From contig CM065181.1 of the NCBI GenBank assembly GCA_033026295.1, positions 992,001-1,056,000 on the forward strand: 64,000 bases of DNA, given 5' to 3'. The first letter of the stretch is position 1; each line of letters starts with the position of its first letter. This document shows, in pieces, positions 33,601-45,782 of this stretch. The DNA is from Channa striata. Lineage: Eukaryota > Chordata > Actinopteri > Anabantiformes > Channidae. Both the position numbers and the translations under genes were made by a program. The notes under the pieces are model-generated. The model was not told the origin of the DNA. It saw nothing but the letters and a program-made list of their open reading frames with translations, and did not search any database.

Positions 33601-36600
33601 GTCTCAACTTCTGCCTAAATTCCTCGCAAGTTTCTTCATTCTTTAGCTTCCACCACTTGGTCTTCTTTTCTGTCTTTCCTCTCTGCGTCTTTCTGACCAG
33701 CCCGCACCAACATGCCCATTGAAGTCTGCTCCAACAACTAGTCTCTCTGCTCTGGGGACACTCTCTATGACATCATCAAACTCACTCCAGAATCTCTTTT
33801 TTTCTTCTAACTCAAAGCCAACTTGTGGAACATACCCACTGACTACGTTCCCCATCACCCCTTCGATTTCTAGCTTTAGGCTCATCACTCTGTCTGAGAC
33901 TCTTTTCACCTCTAGAACACTGTTCACAAACTCCCCCTTTAGGATCACTTCTACTCCGTTTCTCTTCCTATCCACACCATGGTAGAACAGTTTGTATCCT
34001 CCTCCAATACTACGTGCTTTGCTGCCCTTCCACCTCGTCTCCTGCACACACAGTACATCTACCTTCCTTCTCTCCATCATGTCTGCCAGCTGTCTACCTT
34101 TCCCTGTCATTGTGCCAATGTTAAGAGTCCCTACTCTCAGATCTAAGCTCCTGCCTTTCCTCTTCTCTCTCTGTCCACGGACCCTTCTGGCTCCTCTCCT
34201 TCTGTGGCAGATGGTAAATTTATATAAAGCTTTTATTCAAAGAACTTTACAAAGTTGCTTCTCATTCAATCATTCACACACACATGGCTGTGGCTGCCAT
34301 GCAAGGTGCTAATCTGACCCACCAGGAGAAACTTGGGGTTCATCGTCTTGCCCAAAGACATTTTAAAACGTAGCCAGGAAAGGACCAGGACTTGAACTGA
34401 CCCTCTGGTCCTTGCATGTCTGCTTTACCAACTGAGCCCCTGCAATCACCTCAACACACTTTACATAATATTGACTGTACAGACGTATAGAGAAAGCAAA
34501 CAAATCCCATTTCTACTCTACTTTAACTGTAAATTTTTGGACTTCCATAACTTTTCTGAGTCCTCCAGCGGTGACTGAAGTAGCTAAAGCTTTTAGCATT
34601 AACCTGATGTAATCCGTTTGGTGTGTATTGAGTTGGCAAAATCAATTGTTAGCTGTGCCAATTCACAAAATTCCTGTGGATGACTAGATGGAAGTAATTT
34701 GTATGGTAAAGAAAAAATCCCTTTTGACTTTACAGCAAATCAATAATGCTCTGCAGGACAAAGGCAAAATCTTTTCTTTTTTTCAATCAAGCAAATATAT
34801 CATCATCTGATCCTCCAACGACTAGCAGCACAACATGCATATTTCTTTGTATAGCTCACAAACTATAGCTAACATAAAACTCACAATCACGCACACATTC
34901 ATACACCAATGGGAGGAGCTGCTATGCAGCTGGCCAACGCTCACTGGAAGCAGCTAAGTGGGGTTCAGTGTCTTGCTCAAGGACACTTCGACATGTGACC
35001 AGAGGAGCAAGGACCAACAACTGTAGGATTGGTGGATGACTGCGCTACCAACTGCGCCACAGTTTACTTTGACAAGAAACTTTGGAATAAACTGGTTTTC
35101 TGATTTAACTGCTCATTAATCGAGATCTGATCTTCATCCAAGTCATAAGAATAGACAAACACAATGTGCTTAATGTAGTGAAGCTTTTAGGAACATCAGC
35201 CATAGAACCAAAATGTCTTCATTTCAGTTGATCTCACTGCAGACTGATAAATATCTGTTTTGGAAAATATGAGTGTAATTCACAAATGTTGATTATTCAA
35301 TCCTGTTAGTTAAGTGCAATCTTTGTTAGTGAGGTATGGTTCAAGAGATGGTGCTCGTGAAAAAGTTATTAGCTTTAAAACACACTGGTTTCATTGGTTT
35401 AAACCAGCTCTGTGAGTGGTTGAAATCTGTAGTAAATATAAACAAGAGCAATGCAATGACTTGTGTATAAGTGTTTCCCCACACATGCAATATACTAGAT
35501 CACTTGTTTTCTTTTTTAATAATATGTCTGAGATTATGAAACATACAAATGTATACTGCAAGGTTGTTATACATATAAGTATGTATCATAATTTCAGACA
35601 TATTAAAATTACATTTCATTCATAAATTGCTCATGAAATGTGACTTGAGCTTCAATTAAGTCACAAATATTAACAATATTTCTAAGGTGATATTCATGTC
35701 TTTATTGAACAAACCCATTAAACATACAAAGTGATGGTAAAGAAATAACCTCAAGCAAGCACTTTTTGTAGTTTTAGGTTAGACCTGCACCATGTTCAGG
35801 CTCTTTAATCCTTACAAAACAGCTTCAGCTCAGCCATAGCCGGAAAAAGTCTGGTTTTCCCAAGCTTCAAGTACTTTGTTTCTGTACTTAAGAACATTTT
35901 TTACGTATTGTATGGATACTTTCACTTTTACTCCACTACATTTTGGAGCAAATAAGTATGCTTTTTACTGCACTACATTTCTAATCAATTTGCATTACAC
36001 GTTACAATCACATTACTTTATTTATCTCATAATAAACTCCTATTTCTATTTTTTTATGTAAACAAGTCAGAAGCGACACATGCTGTTATGCTATTAATGA
36101 AATCAAGTGCTAACTGGAAAATACTGCTAGAAGAGAACCACATACATTTACTCTCAAAATGTTTATTGTCTTCTTCTTCTTAGAAGTTAAACTGAAAAAA
36201 CAGCTTCAACTCATCATTTATATGGGTCTATTACCAATAATTAGTTTACCCCCCCCCAACCACAAAAAAAAAACACCACTGGTGGTTGAGTACTTTCACG
36301 TTAATAACTAAAAATAAAAGTAGTAAAATATAAACCCTGCACTTACTTGCTTACTTAATTACTAACAACTTACTTTTACTTAAGCAGATATGCCAGTGGG
36401 TACCTTTACTAGAGTACATTTTTGTTTGTGTATTTGTACTTTTATTAAGGGAGAGTTTTTGAGTTTTTCATCAACCACCGCACAAGACATTTTCCCAGTG
36501 GTGGAGTTTTAGGGTGTTATTTGACAAACTTCAGTTTTTGAAGACCAATGGCTTCTTTCAGTGTCCTGCCATGGATATCATGCCTGTTCAATGTTTGCCA

Positions 36601-39600
36601 ATGGCTGATATGGTTTGTTAATATATTTCTGGGGCAGGACGAATTAGGGAAAGAAAAAGGAACAAACACAAAAATACATGAAAACATATGTAAATAAGCT
36701 ATAATAAGTTTGTTTAAGGAGGTGAAATTGCTGGTTCCACCATCTTAAGATTATCATTGTTTCATCTGATACATTTTATTATGTGAATTTTACCTTGAAT
36801 TATTTTTATTACTTATTTATTTATCTTAGATTGTTCTTCTATTGTGAAGAAACTGGTTTTAATTGACCTTAACATGTTTTTTTGGTTCTTAAATTAAGAA
36901 CCAAAAGTCATTTTATGGCATAAGAAATAAATAACAAATATTACAGCATGTGCATGTAAAACCTCTATTATGGTCATCCACCATGCCTAAAACATTTACC
37001 AGTGAAAGAAATTGATTTTAAAGTAAACTATAAATGTGAATGGTAACCAATGTAAAGTAAAGTTTGGAGTAATATAGTCTGTTCAGTTTGAGTTTGTCAG
37101 TGGTCTAGCTGCATTTTGGACTAAAGCCCAAAATATACTTCTTCGATACACATAAACATCAAAACATACCTACACTTATACTTGCATGGCACACAAACAT
37201 GTCCACAAGAGGACAGTATTGCGTTAACAAACCACAATTAGCTGAAGACAGCACAAAATTACAATAACACAAGAAAGTATGTAAAGCCTCTGGAGTTACC
37301 TTGTTTTCTACATTTATTGCTCATATGATACATATTTGGTCATTTCCCGAAATGGTAAATTAGAAAATTATTTACATTTTTATTAACCAAATTGTTTGTG
37401 TCCTATGTGAAGTATTGTATGCTATGAACCCAGACTTTTCTTATTATCCTTTTCTTATTTCCTGTTTTAAAAACAAAAAAGTCATGAGTTGAAATACACA
37501 TTTCAAAAACTAGTGAAAACAAAATGAAAACACTAAATACTGAATATTGCAGCAGTAAAACAACAGAATAGATTGAAAAACATATATAAACATTTTATAA
37601 AATTAGTGCAAACATCTAGACAGGTATGAACAGTTATGTTTCTTGTTCTACTTTTCGTTCTTAATTTAAAGTTCTATTCCCTTTTCAGTTCTGACTCAAC
37701 ATTATCCATTCAGCTTGGTCAATGCACATCTCCGCACAGCGCATTGTTGAGATTGGGGAGGTGTGCAAGTTGGGGGCTCTGCAACCTACGATTACCTATA
37801 ATTTCCCTCTCTGCATAGGTCTGCATTAACGGCCTTAATAATATATTCAGTACATTTTATAGTAAGCCCTGAGTAAATTGACTTAAAATAGTCAAGATTA
37901 CAGTAAATAACCGCTTGAATAATTATCTCTGTTTGACAGTAAGTAGGAAGCCTTCATTTTATTTGTTCCCTTAGCATTAAAAACAGAATTGTCTTAGTAA
38001 TTTGTTGCTAAATGCATAAATGAATTGAATTGAGCTTTGTGGGACACCACATGAAAGGACTCTAAAATGTGTTGACTGTGTTTGATGCTTAAAACACTGG
38101 ACAGCTTAAATCACCTGTAACTGCACTTTTACTTGACAACTAAGTTTGTGTACTTGTACAACCTCTGCACATAGTGTTACATCACATTTGTTGTGGGCTT
38201 TGCCCATGTTAACCCTTTTCCTCCATGACAATATCAAGACGTGACTGAAGACAATGTTGTGGTTGATCAGTGTATATGGATAGAGGTATCACACTGTCAC
38301 TGTCCACTTAAGTTTCTCTTTAATCCCCAAAACTCTCAAAAGAGAGTCAGACCCCTTTTAAGTTGCAAGATGTCAAATGTCAATATGCCATTAATAAATC
38401 AAACTATAGTTTGAATCGGAACCTCCAGCAGCATGCTTGATACAAGTAGTTGTTGGATCAAAACAAATTGGATCCAATCAATATCTGTACAATATACACA
38501 GTAAAATTTGGTAAAAATACTTAATAAACTCAGATAAAATACGAAATTCACTGTAGTGAGTGTCCTGGCACCCTGCAAATAGAATTCAAGTGAAAACAAG
38601 GTTTAATGGCATCAGTGTTCCTAAAACAAGACCCTTGTTATACAAGTGTTCCAAAAGCACACCACTGCTAACTCAAACCCAGCAGCAGCTGGTCCTACTG
38701 TAATTATATTTCTTGTCCAGAGTTGGATTTAATACCATCTTTAAATACTATGATCATAAACACAAGAAAATTAATCATAAAACTAACTAAACTAACCAAC
38801 CTGCAGCATGTGTGCACTCACTGTCTGTAGTTCATGATCAGTAACAGTTTTCTCAATCCAGAAAGTATATTTGGTTTGAAAATTGATTACAAAGCTATTG
38901 ATAAAAGGCACCCAATATTAAATAACATGTATTACCTCTTGAAAAAAACATTCATGAACTAAATTCATGTGCTACGAAGTAGACAAGATAATGCACAAAG
39001 AGACAAACTATGAAAATGCAGCAGCACAATAGCTTTTCTGGTAATAACATTAAGCAAATGTTGTAGGTAATCAAGTACATTCACCCACGTTTTAGTTTTA
39101 ATTTACTCTATGGATATACTTTTATTGAAGGGTGACTTTAGACTTTCAACTTGCTTGCTATGGTCCTAGTATGGGGTATGCACATATATGAATGGTTTAT
39201 AAGCTTCACTACACCTTCTCCTTATTAAAATCTCTCTCAGGTAATGTCATAGGCCATGACACACGAGCCAACATGTCGTCAGTATCGACATAGTGCATCA
39301 GTTGCAGGACATGTGCATGTAAAAAATGCATCTGGTGTAGACAACTTTCCCACACTCAAGCAAATATCTTTGCTCCTTTGTGATTTATCAAAGCCTTTTA
39401 GAAGTAAATTGCTGCCAGTGCTGTTCAGTAAGCCTTGTGAAGAGAGGCTTCATCAGCCATACATAATTAAATTTTTTTTTTAAAGTTTGAGCGCATTTTA
39501 TTTACTCAAAAAATACATTAAAAAAATTGTTGCATACTATGGTTTATATGTTTAAAAATTTTGAAACCTTATAAAATCTTGACTGGACTTGCACATTAAC

Positions 39601-42600
39601 AATATGTTATCATGTTATTGAAAGTATAAAGTTTAACTGTGTTTAAAAGAGTTTGTCTTAGTAGAGTACTTTAGTAGTTAGAGTACTCCGAGTTTTTTTA
39701 GTTACATTTGTGTGCAAAATCTGTACATAGAACTTCAACTTGAGTAAAGAATAGTAAATTAAGTTTTTTTTTGCTTTTAGTATTTATATGAATTAACTTT
39801 TTGTACTGGCACCTCTGATTTTAGGTGCGGTGATGTGGGAGTATAATTAACTTTACTTTTAGTAAGAATTCTTAAGTAGGTTGTTGAATTAAAGTTACGG
39901 GTCACCCATTTAATTCTTTTTGTTAAAAAATACAATATGATTAAATGTGATGATTTCGGTTCTCAACAATCAGCTCCTATCAACAGCACAGTTGTGGAGA
40001 GAGTTATGTATGAACTATTTAGGACTGAGCAATTCAAAGCCCTTGGTCCCCTCTGTGAATCACTCAGACAGAAGGTAAATAGCATCTCCACTTTTATTCT
40101 TTAAGCTTAATATCATGAAGTGGACATAATAAAAATACTTGTTTTCAGCATTACCTAGCCCTGGTGTTCATCAACAAACTTACCTTTGACGGCTGCACTA
40201 TGACATTTGTTGATGGCTGTGCAGTGTTCATGGTCTGTATCTTCTTCCTCTGTTCCTCAACTGTCTCTCCTGCAGAACAAATTAGGCAGATAGCAGACAA
40301 TTTACCATTTTCCATACTTTCTATAGCATCATTAACAAACTTTAAAATTAGTTTGATGTATCAACACACAATAACACCAAAAATACAGCTTTATATATAT
40401 CACAGAGTAGATTAACCAAACCAGACAGTTTTTACAAAAAACTAAAGATAAGATAAATGTTGCTAATTCCACACAAGAAATATAGGTTAGCACAAATGCA
40501 TATTAACTGTAACTCCGAAACAGGATGTTGCTCCAGCCTACAGCTGAGCACTTAACCTAACTGCATCATCCAGCACATAACAATAACACATACTCTCACT
40601 GGCTACTTTGTTAGGTACACCTGTTCAACTGCTTGTTAACTAACAACTAACAACAGTTAACTTTCCAATCACCCAATCACATGGCACATGCACATCACAT
40701 AGTGCATTTGTAGGCATAGTCAAGACACTACCTTGAAATTCAAAACGAGCATCAGAATAGGCAAAAAGGTGATTTAAGTGATAAGTGTTGTATTGCTGTT
40801 GGTGCTATACATTTTTTAAATAATTTCAATTATCAAATTTGAAATATTTCCACCTTTTCGTAATTTCTATGATTATAGTTTATAGCTCATTCATATCCTC
40901 ATTTGTATACTCATTCATTTTGAGCATGAATTTGAGTCAATGCTATTCATATAAATACAATGTATCTCTCTGTCTAGTTCAGGACACACAACTACAACCA
41001 AAGACTGATGATTTGACAGTTGCCCAGAAAACAATTATCAACATCCTTCACAAGAAGGGAAAGTCACAGGTCATTTTTGAAAAGCTGGACAGATCAATGC
41101 ATGGCAATCTGACTGACAGGGAAATGCGTGTTAGGAAAAGGTGAATAAGCAACAGGGATGAACGCAGGCTTAAGATAATTGTCAAGCAAAGCTGAATCAA
41201 GAACACGGAAGAGTTGAACCTAAAACTCGAATGAGGCTCAGGTCAGTGCATCAAGAGCCACAACACAGAGTAGCCTTCGTAGAATAAACCACTCCTGAAA
41301 ATGGTTGTATGTCATTTAAGTTTTATTTTCAATGGTAAAAAAGTTAAATCAAACATTTATTCTGTTATTGTTGTATCTGTTCCTCATTCTGGAGCAGATT
41401 TCTTCATTATCGCAACTTCATTTGGCACTCAACACACCCAAACCATAGTTCTCACTGGTTCACCGTTGGTCTATATAATTGTCTAAATAAATGTATAAAA
41501 TCTATGGGAAAAAGTAAGCCTTGGCATTGTAAAAACATTGGACATATCCAATACAACAATCTAGAATTAACTGAAAAAGAAAGAAACCACCAGTGCACTG
41601 AGTAACATAAATGGTCTGCACTTATACAGCACTGTGAAGAGAGCTGTGAAATTAGAAGTCCTAGAATAACAGTCAGTTGTCAGGCAGACATCAGCACCAA
41701 TTTCCACAGAGCAGGTGTGAAGGTATCACAATTCACTCCGAAGAAATATTGATAAACAGAAATACAGAGGCCCTGGCACGACATGCAAAGACCTCATCAG
41801 CAGTAAGGACTGGAAAGCCAGGTTGAAATTTGCAAAGAAGTACAGAGCTTACTGACAAATGTTTTGAAACAAACTTTTAAGGACTGCTGAGACCAAAATG
41901 GACCTCTGCCAAAGAGATGGCAAGGCGAAAGTGTGGAGGAAGAAAGGTGCAAACCATACAAGCTCACCTGTGACCCACAATTCAGGTGTCATGTCTTGGG
42001 CTGCTTGGGTTCTGAAACAGGCTCCTGGATTTTTATTTTTATTTTTTATCAGTACATTCTAACCGAAAGAAAAAGTGGAAAGTTTTAGACTGGCCATGTG
42101 AATCACTAGACCTTATGCAACATATATCTCACCTACTAAAAAGGAGGCTGAAAGTTGAAAACACACAAAACAAACAACAAAAGCAACTTCAATTTTCTTT
42201 AATACTCTTTGTCCCAGTACTTTTACACATTATTTATCATTAACATGGATGTCCTGTAATCACCAGAAAATAAGTTTACATTTAAAATTTTCCTCTAATA
42301 TTCATGTTTGATCAACATCTCTTCAGTGTACCACGAACACAACTGACCTGCAAAAGGCTCAACAGACTTTGTCAACAAAATAGCTACCCCCAAGGGAGAT
42401 GACTGATGTCCTTTACCCTTCTCATTCACTCATTCATTTACAAACACACATCAATAGTGGAGATGCTAAAGCACACTTTGACATACAGAACGGACAGAAG
42501 GAGCCAGGAATTGAACCACCCACCCTACAATTTGTGAGCATCCCCTCTATCTCCTGATCAACAGCATTCATTCAATTTTAGATCATAACTAAGATTAGAC

Positions 42601-44930
42601 GGTTCACCATTATTTAAAGCCATGTAAATTTGATTCTGTGTTTGTATTTTCCTTCATGGTTCTGAAAGTCATCAGTAGTTTAGTGCTGCTACCATAACAA
42701 GTCAGCAGAGGAGTGCTGCCTTACCTTTGCTCCATCACCATCTTATTTTAATTATCTAAACAAAAACTATGCAGGAAAGCTATTGTAACCACATCAGGAT
42801 GCTGAACGCATATCTCACATGGTAGCTGCCCCATCCCCCAACAGTTAATATGGTGTGATGTAAGTTTACATTCTCTATTATTATTTTACAACCCCAAAGC
42901 CAAAAAGTTGGCATGATGTGTAAAGCGTAAATGAAAATGGAATGCAATGATTAGCAAATCTCATCAAACCATATTTTATCAACATAGAGCATAAACAACA
43001 TTGACTTTCCATGAAATGGTAAAATTTCTGTTTCAACATCTGATATGTTGTCTATGTTCTATTGTAAATAAAATATGGGTTGATGAGATTTGCAAATCAT
43101 TGCATTCTGTTTTTATTTATGTTTTACACAACTTCCCAACTTTTTTGGAATTGTGGTTGTAGAAATAAATGACTGTGAGGTGAAGGTGTTTTTTAGCTAT
43201 ACATGCATCTGGGGATTCCATATTCAGTTAACTCAGTACTTTTGACTCTTGGGTATATAAAAAAAGACAATTACTATGTATTTCTACTGTTTCGAGTTTT
43301 ATATTGACTCAGGTCTTTATTTGAACAGTCATATAATAAAATTGGTTCAGAAATACTTAGAGAATAAAATCCATCTTTTTAACTTGTGATACCTAGAAAG
43401 TCACACGACTTTGTAACTCCAGTTTATTCTGATGCGTCTTCTTACAATACTCAGCTGATAATGACAAGCGCTGACACCGCTTATTGTATTAATAAAAAAT
43501 AAAAAAAATAAAAAACAGTAGTTTCTGCCTGCCCACCCACATTCAGATAGAAAAAGGAGGGACAGTGGAGAACTGACCAACAGCTGTGCCTTAATGGAAG
43601 CTTGACTTGATCTTGCGTGCATTTGTCATTCAGTCCTACATGGGACCATGGGCTCAGCTTTGGCCATGTGTTGTGTTCCCACAAACTTTAACAGAGAAAA
43701 AAAACTTTTTATATATGAGGTGATGTGCATTTTGTAAACACTGCTGATTCCTCTCCAGTGCTAATGAAATTTTATGTGAATATAAGTGAAAGTGACTTTT
43801 TGAAGGCTTGTTTTCGAAACTTTTTATATGATCAATTCAAAACAATCTTGCTGATTATAAGGCTGTATTTTGTAGGAAAACATGTCTAAAGAGAGAGCAG
43901 GATGTTTACAGTGAATATATGTAGACATAATTGGTTGACTCAGCCTGAAGCTGAAACCCTGGCTCTTACACTTGCTCTCCTGCCAAAAAATATTGTATAT
44001 AATATATTGGTCATAAATAAGGCTATATCAGATTATAACAGGTTATAACAGGGACTCCTAGGCAACTATCAAAATATAACTCTATGTCTACACCTTGTTA
44101 TTCTGTGTTTCTGGTAATAGCAACAGTCTTGTAATAGCAACAGTCCAGCATTGCTGCCTTATTCATGTGCACATTGAGTATAATATTTTGACAAAAAACA
44201 TTTTGATTAATAATTCTTGACTCAACGTACTTGAAGAATGGGACAAATTCCGTCCTTCTTCAAAGGATATAGTTTGCACTGTTGGCATGCATATAGTCCT
44301 CATCATGTGATCATGTTTCCTTTCATATGTTCTGCCTCCCAGTAAACTATAAACGCTGTCAGTGATGAACAGCACTGCATGTGCTTGCTGCTCATTGCTT
44401 GTTTTAGTGTACCTTTTGTTATTATGTTTCGCCTGTAATATTCTGGCTCACATAAGCTGACAATGAGCTGTATTTAGCCGTTTTTACCTTTTCCAAGTTA
44501 CATGGTATAAACCTCACTAAAATAATAATGAATAATTCACCAGATTGTTCATTAGGTTTGCATAATATGTTTGAAATGACCTTCGTAATACAATTCATGA
44601 AAGATGAGGAAGAATAGATGGAGCATCAGAACACAAATCAAAACTCTGTTATTTAGATATTCAGTGCTGGTGGGTATTTTAGAATAATTATGGCTCTATC
44701 TGCTATACACCAGACTACCAAATATACTAAATTTAAAACATGGTTTCCGCAACTGCTTAAAGTACTATTACATGGTATTGCTTTATATGTTGCAACAAGC
44801 AAATGCCAAAATGTTAGTTTCATTTTCATATGGTCTTGTGCTGCTTACCAATCATAACAAATCCTCCGTCTACTTCCTTCTCCAACGTTGACTTCTTTGG
44901 GTCTTTACGCAGTCCAAGGAAACTAAACAT
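30632..44930 (-). CDS. umad1: UMAD1, UBAP1-MVB12-associated (UMA) domain protein
   Basis: UMAD1 is a small protein whose C-terminal UMA motif is shared with the ESCRT-I subunits UBAP1 and MVB12; its own role is little studied. Three coding exons are read on the minus strand: 44930-44849 (MFSFLGLRKDPKK... to FVMI), 40269-40184 (GETVEEQRKKIQ... to VIVQPSK) and 30901-30632 (SSCTTPAQPS... to LENSVLHNA, stop TAG). All junctions are GT-AG and the phases fit (82 + 86 + 270 nt), giving 145 residues, close to the roughly 137 of mammals. The last exon carries the UMA signature: LLGDIPFTLAPHVLAMQ, then FHYDFTLENSVL at the very end. Introns are 4.6 and 9.3 kb and carry the transposons listed below. A 5' non-coding exon is likely, since an acceptor (AG at 44941-44940) lies 10 bases before the ATG. 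Confidence 0.9.
31014..31660 (-). mobile_element. L2-type LINE, 3' end with RT C-terminus
   Basis: The copy is longer than the others. From its tail at 31014 (ATTCAACTTTATTTATAAAG) it continues to 31530-31660, where the minus strand translates to LWNQLPVQIREADTLSTFKT, matching the plus-strand LINE at 15900-15990. It lies in UMAD1 intron 2 in the same orientation as the gene. Confidence 0.75.
31741..34202 (-). mobile_element. RTE-clade LINE (endonuclease plus reverse transcriptase), decayed
   Basis: The endonuclease part (34110-33643) contains VDVLCVQETRWKGSKARSIG and the catalytic-type VVGADFNGHVG. A linker (33607-33029) follows. The RT (32863-31837) contains NYRGIKLM, DLEKAYDRVPREELW, GLHQGSALSPFLFA and MMFADDIVICSESREQV, then GLETVAVRKRQEAEMEAAEMKMLR. 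This is the pattern of RTE elements (BovB/Rex3 group), whose endonuclease gave rise to craniofacial development protein 2-like annotations. The 3' end near 31741 has the CCATCAGGGGTCACCACAGC tail. Frame changes at about 33640 and 32610 and an inserted L2 tail (32953-33055) make it inactive. It lies in UMAD1 intron 2. Confidence 0.87.
32953..33055 (-). mobile_element. L2-type LINE tail nested in the RTE LINE
   Basis: Repeated ATTCA units, then TTATATAGCGCCAATTAACAA and ATAAAGTCAAGACTATACA. It splits the RTE coding region between linker and RT. Confidence 0.75.
34203..34445 (-). repeat. tRNA-derived SINE (family A), diverged antisense copy
   Basis: TTTATATAAAGCTTTTATTC, GTCTTGCCCAAAGACAT and a degraded head with CTTGAACTGACC occur in the family order. 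It directly abuts the RTE LINE. Confidence 0.55.
34880..35065 (-). repeat. tRNA-derived SINE (family A), truncated antisense copy
   Basis: It contains ACACCAATGGGAGGAGCTG, GTCTTGCTCAAGGACACTT and the tRNA-like end ACTGCGCTACCAACTGCGCC. The CTTTACA tail portion is lost. Confidence 0.7.
35066..35860. other. UMAD1 intron 2 sequence with a dispersed repeat fragment
   Basis: No exon is seen. Positions 35660-35745 match 49630-49745 (see findings). Confidence 0.4.
35861..36495. mobile_element. Non-autonomous DNA transposon relic (TACTT-rich termini)
   Basis: The left end has TCAAGTACTTTGTTTCTGTACTTAAG and TTTTACTCCACTACATTTTG. The right end has mirrored motifs (TTTACTTAAGCAG, AGAGTACATTTTTG, TTTGTACTTTTATT) and closes near CATCAACCACCG. 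This resembles the very common teleost repeat with CAGTGGTGGAAAG-type ends. Boundaries are approximate. A more decayed relative lies near 39650-39880. Confidence 0.5.
36496..40183. other. UMAD1 intron 2, remainder
   Basis: AT-rich DNA with no recognised exon or clear repeat other than the decayed TACTT-type relic near 39650-39880. Confidence 0.45.
40598..42080 (+). pseudogene. Tc1-like transposase relics
   Basis: 40598-40820 resembles a terminal segment beginning CACTGGCTACTTTGTTAGGTACACCTG. Translation of 40980-41290 gives a helix-turn-helix-type region (TVAQKTIINILHKKGKSQ, then REMRVRKR, stop, ISNRDERRLKIIVKQS) as in Tc1/mariner DNA-binding domains. At 41690-42010 another stretch reads WKARLKFAKKYRAY, ETKMDLCQRDGKAKVWRKKG and GVMSWAAW, resembling the Tc1-like catalytic domain. 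The two stretches are separated by about 370 bases of unrelated sequence and may derive from one or two elements. Stops are frequent. The relic is in UMAD1 intron 1. Confidence 0.6.
42415..42570 (-). repeat. tRNA-derived SINE (family A), diverged antisense fragment
   Basis: ACACACATCAATAGTGGAGA, ACACTTTGACAT and the head motif GGAATTGAACCACCCACC are in family order. A further tail scrap, AAATGGTCTGCACTTATACAG, is at 41611. Confidence 0.5.
42889..43161. mobile_element. MITE with inverted termini and TA flanks
   Basis: The left end CAACCCCAAAGCCAAAAAGTTGG and the right end CCAACTTTTTTGGAATTGTGGTTG are inverted repeats. Inward, AATGCAATGATTAGCAAATCTCATCAA mirrors TGATGAGATTTGCAAATCATTGCATT, so the whole element can fold back. 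Both flanks carry TA, fitting the TA duplication of Tc1/mariner-type transposition. Its arms match the left end of the Tc1-like element at 60740. It lies in UMAD1 intron 1. Confidence 0.75.
43162..44848. other. UMAD1 intron 1, remainder
   Basis: AT-rich, no exon or clear repeat recognised. Confidence 0.45.
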
Positions 44931-44938
44931 GACTAACT

Positions 44939-45782
44939 TCTGTCAACAAAAGAAATTGAAAGTTAGTCATTTAAGATTTTATTCTCACATTTGACCGTAG
45001 TTCTACATTTCAGCTAACACTTGGAACAGTAGACAACGTTTTAAAATAGCATTTACAGCAAAGGTGAACGCAGTTATTTCAAATAAACCAAATTTCTGGT
45101 TTCATCACCGTTACACCTACATACCTCTTTTTTTAGTCCACTTAAAAAATAAAATATTGTAATTTACAGACAAGACATGAAACGCTACACGTGTGCACAG
45201 TGATAATGACGGTGTACGTTACTGCCGCTGTGTCGTGTTCAGTATATGAGCCTTAAACAGAGAGAACGCGAAAGTCACTCCATTGTTCCGTAAGTACGGT
45301 AACGCTAAGTTAGTTCCATTGTGTTGGACCTAGGTCAATATAGTGTATCGACAGTTTGACGCGTTTAAAGACAACAGAAAATAACCGAACTACCCCTCCG
45401 TCAGTACTTTCTCACAATAACGTCATCCAATTGTTTTGGAGTTATGTTGACGTCATTTACCTCTTTATGATCCCTGTTCGTGTAGAAACAATGACTGCAA
45501 ACTACAGTTCTACTAAAAAAATACGCTGTCAGAAACGTGGTACGGAACTATCCCCTGATGTTTAAGGGGAATAAAATATTAGAGCACAGCGGATATGTCG
45601 TAGCGAAACTTGGGTGCGTTCGATTGAACTTAGATAGTTTCCCGGAACCATAACCCAATCTTTATTTTAGTTGCACCGCCCGACGGAGCTACAAAGCAAT
45701 TAAAAGTGAATACACCAAAACATTTCCCGCGTTATTCTGCACAGTGTCGAGTTAAGTAACGCCATAATCTCAAGCTGTTACA
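44939..45782. promoter_or_regulatory. Shared UMAD1/RPA3 upstream region
   Basis: The two start codons are 852 bp apart and point away from each other. On the minus strand a donor-like AGAG/GTATG (exon end 45125) could close a UMAD1 5' non-coding exon spliced to 44939. On the plus strand TTTCCCGC at 45723-45730, 53 bp before the RPA3 ATG, is an E2F-type site, fitting a DNA-replication gene induced at S phase. Shared-promoter function is inferred from spacing. Confidence 0.55.

Noticed and set aside
33336..33985. Plus-strand frames over the RTE LINE
   Set aside because: Ser/Thr-rich shadows of the minus-strand LINE coding region.
35861..36061. 61-codon Phe/Tyr/Leu-rich frame as a membrane peptide
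   Set aside because: It falls in the TACTT-rich DNA-transposon relic and reflects AT-rich composition.
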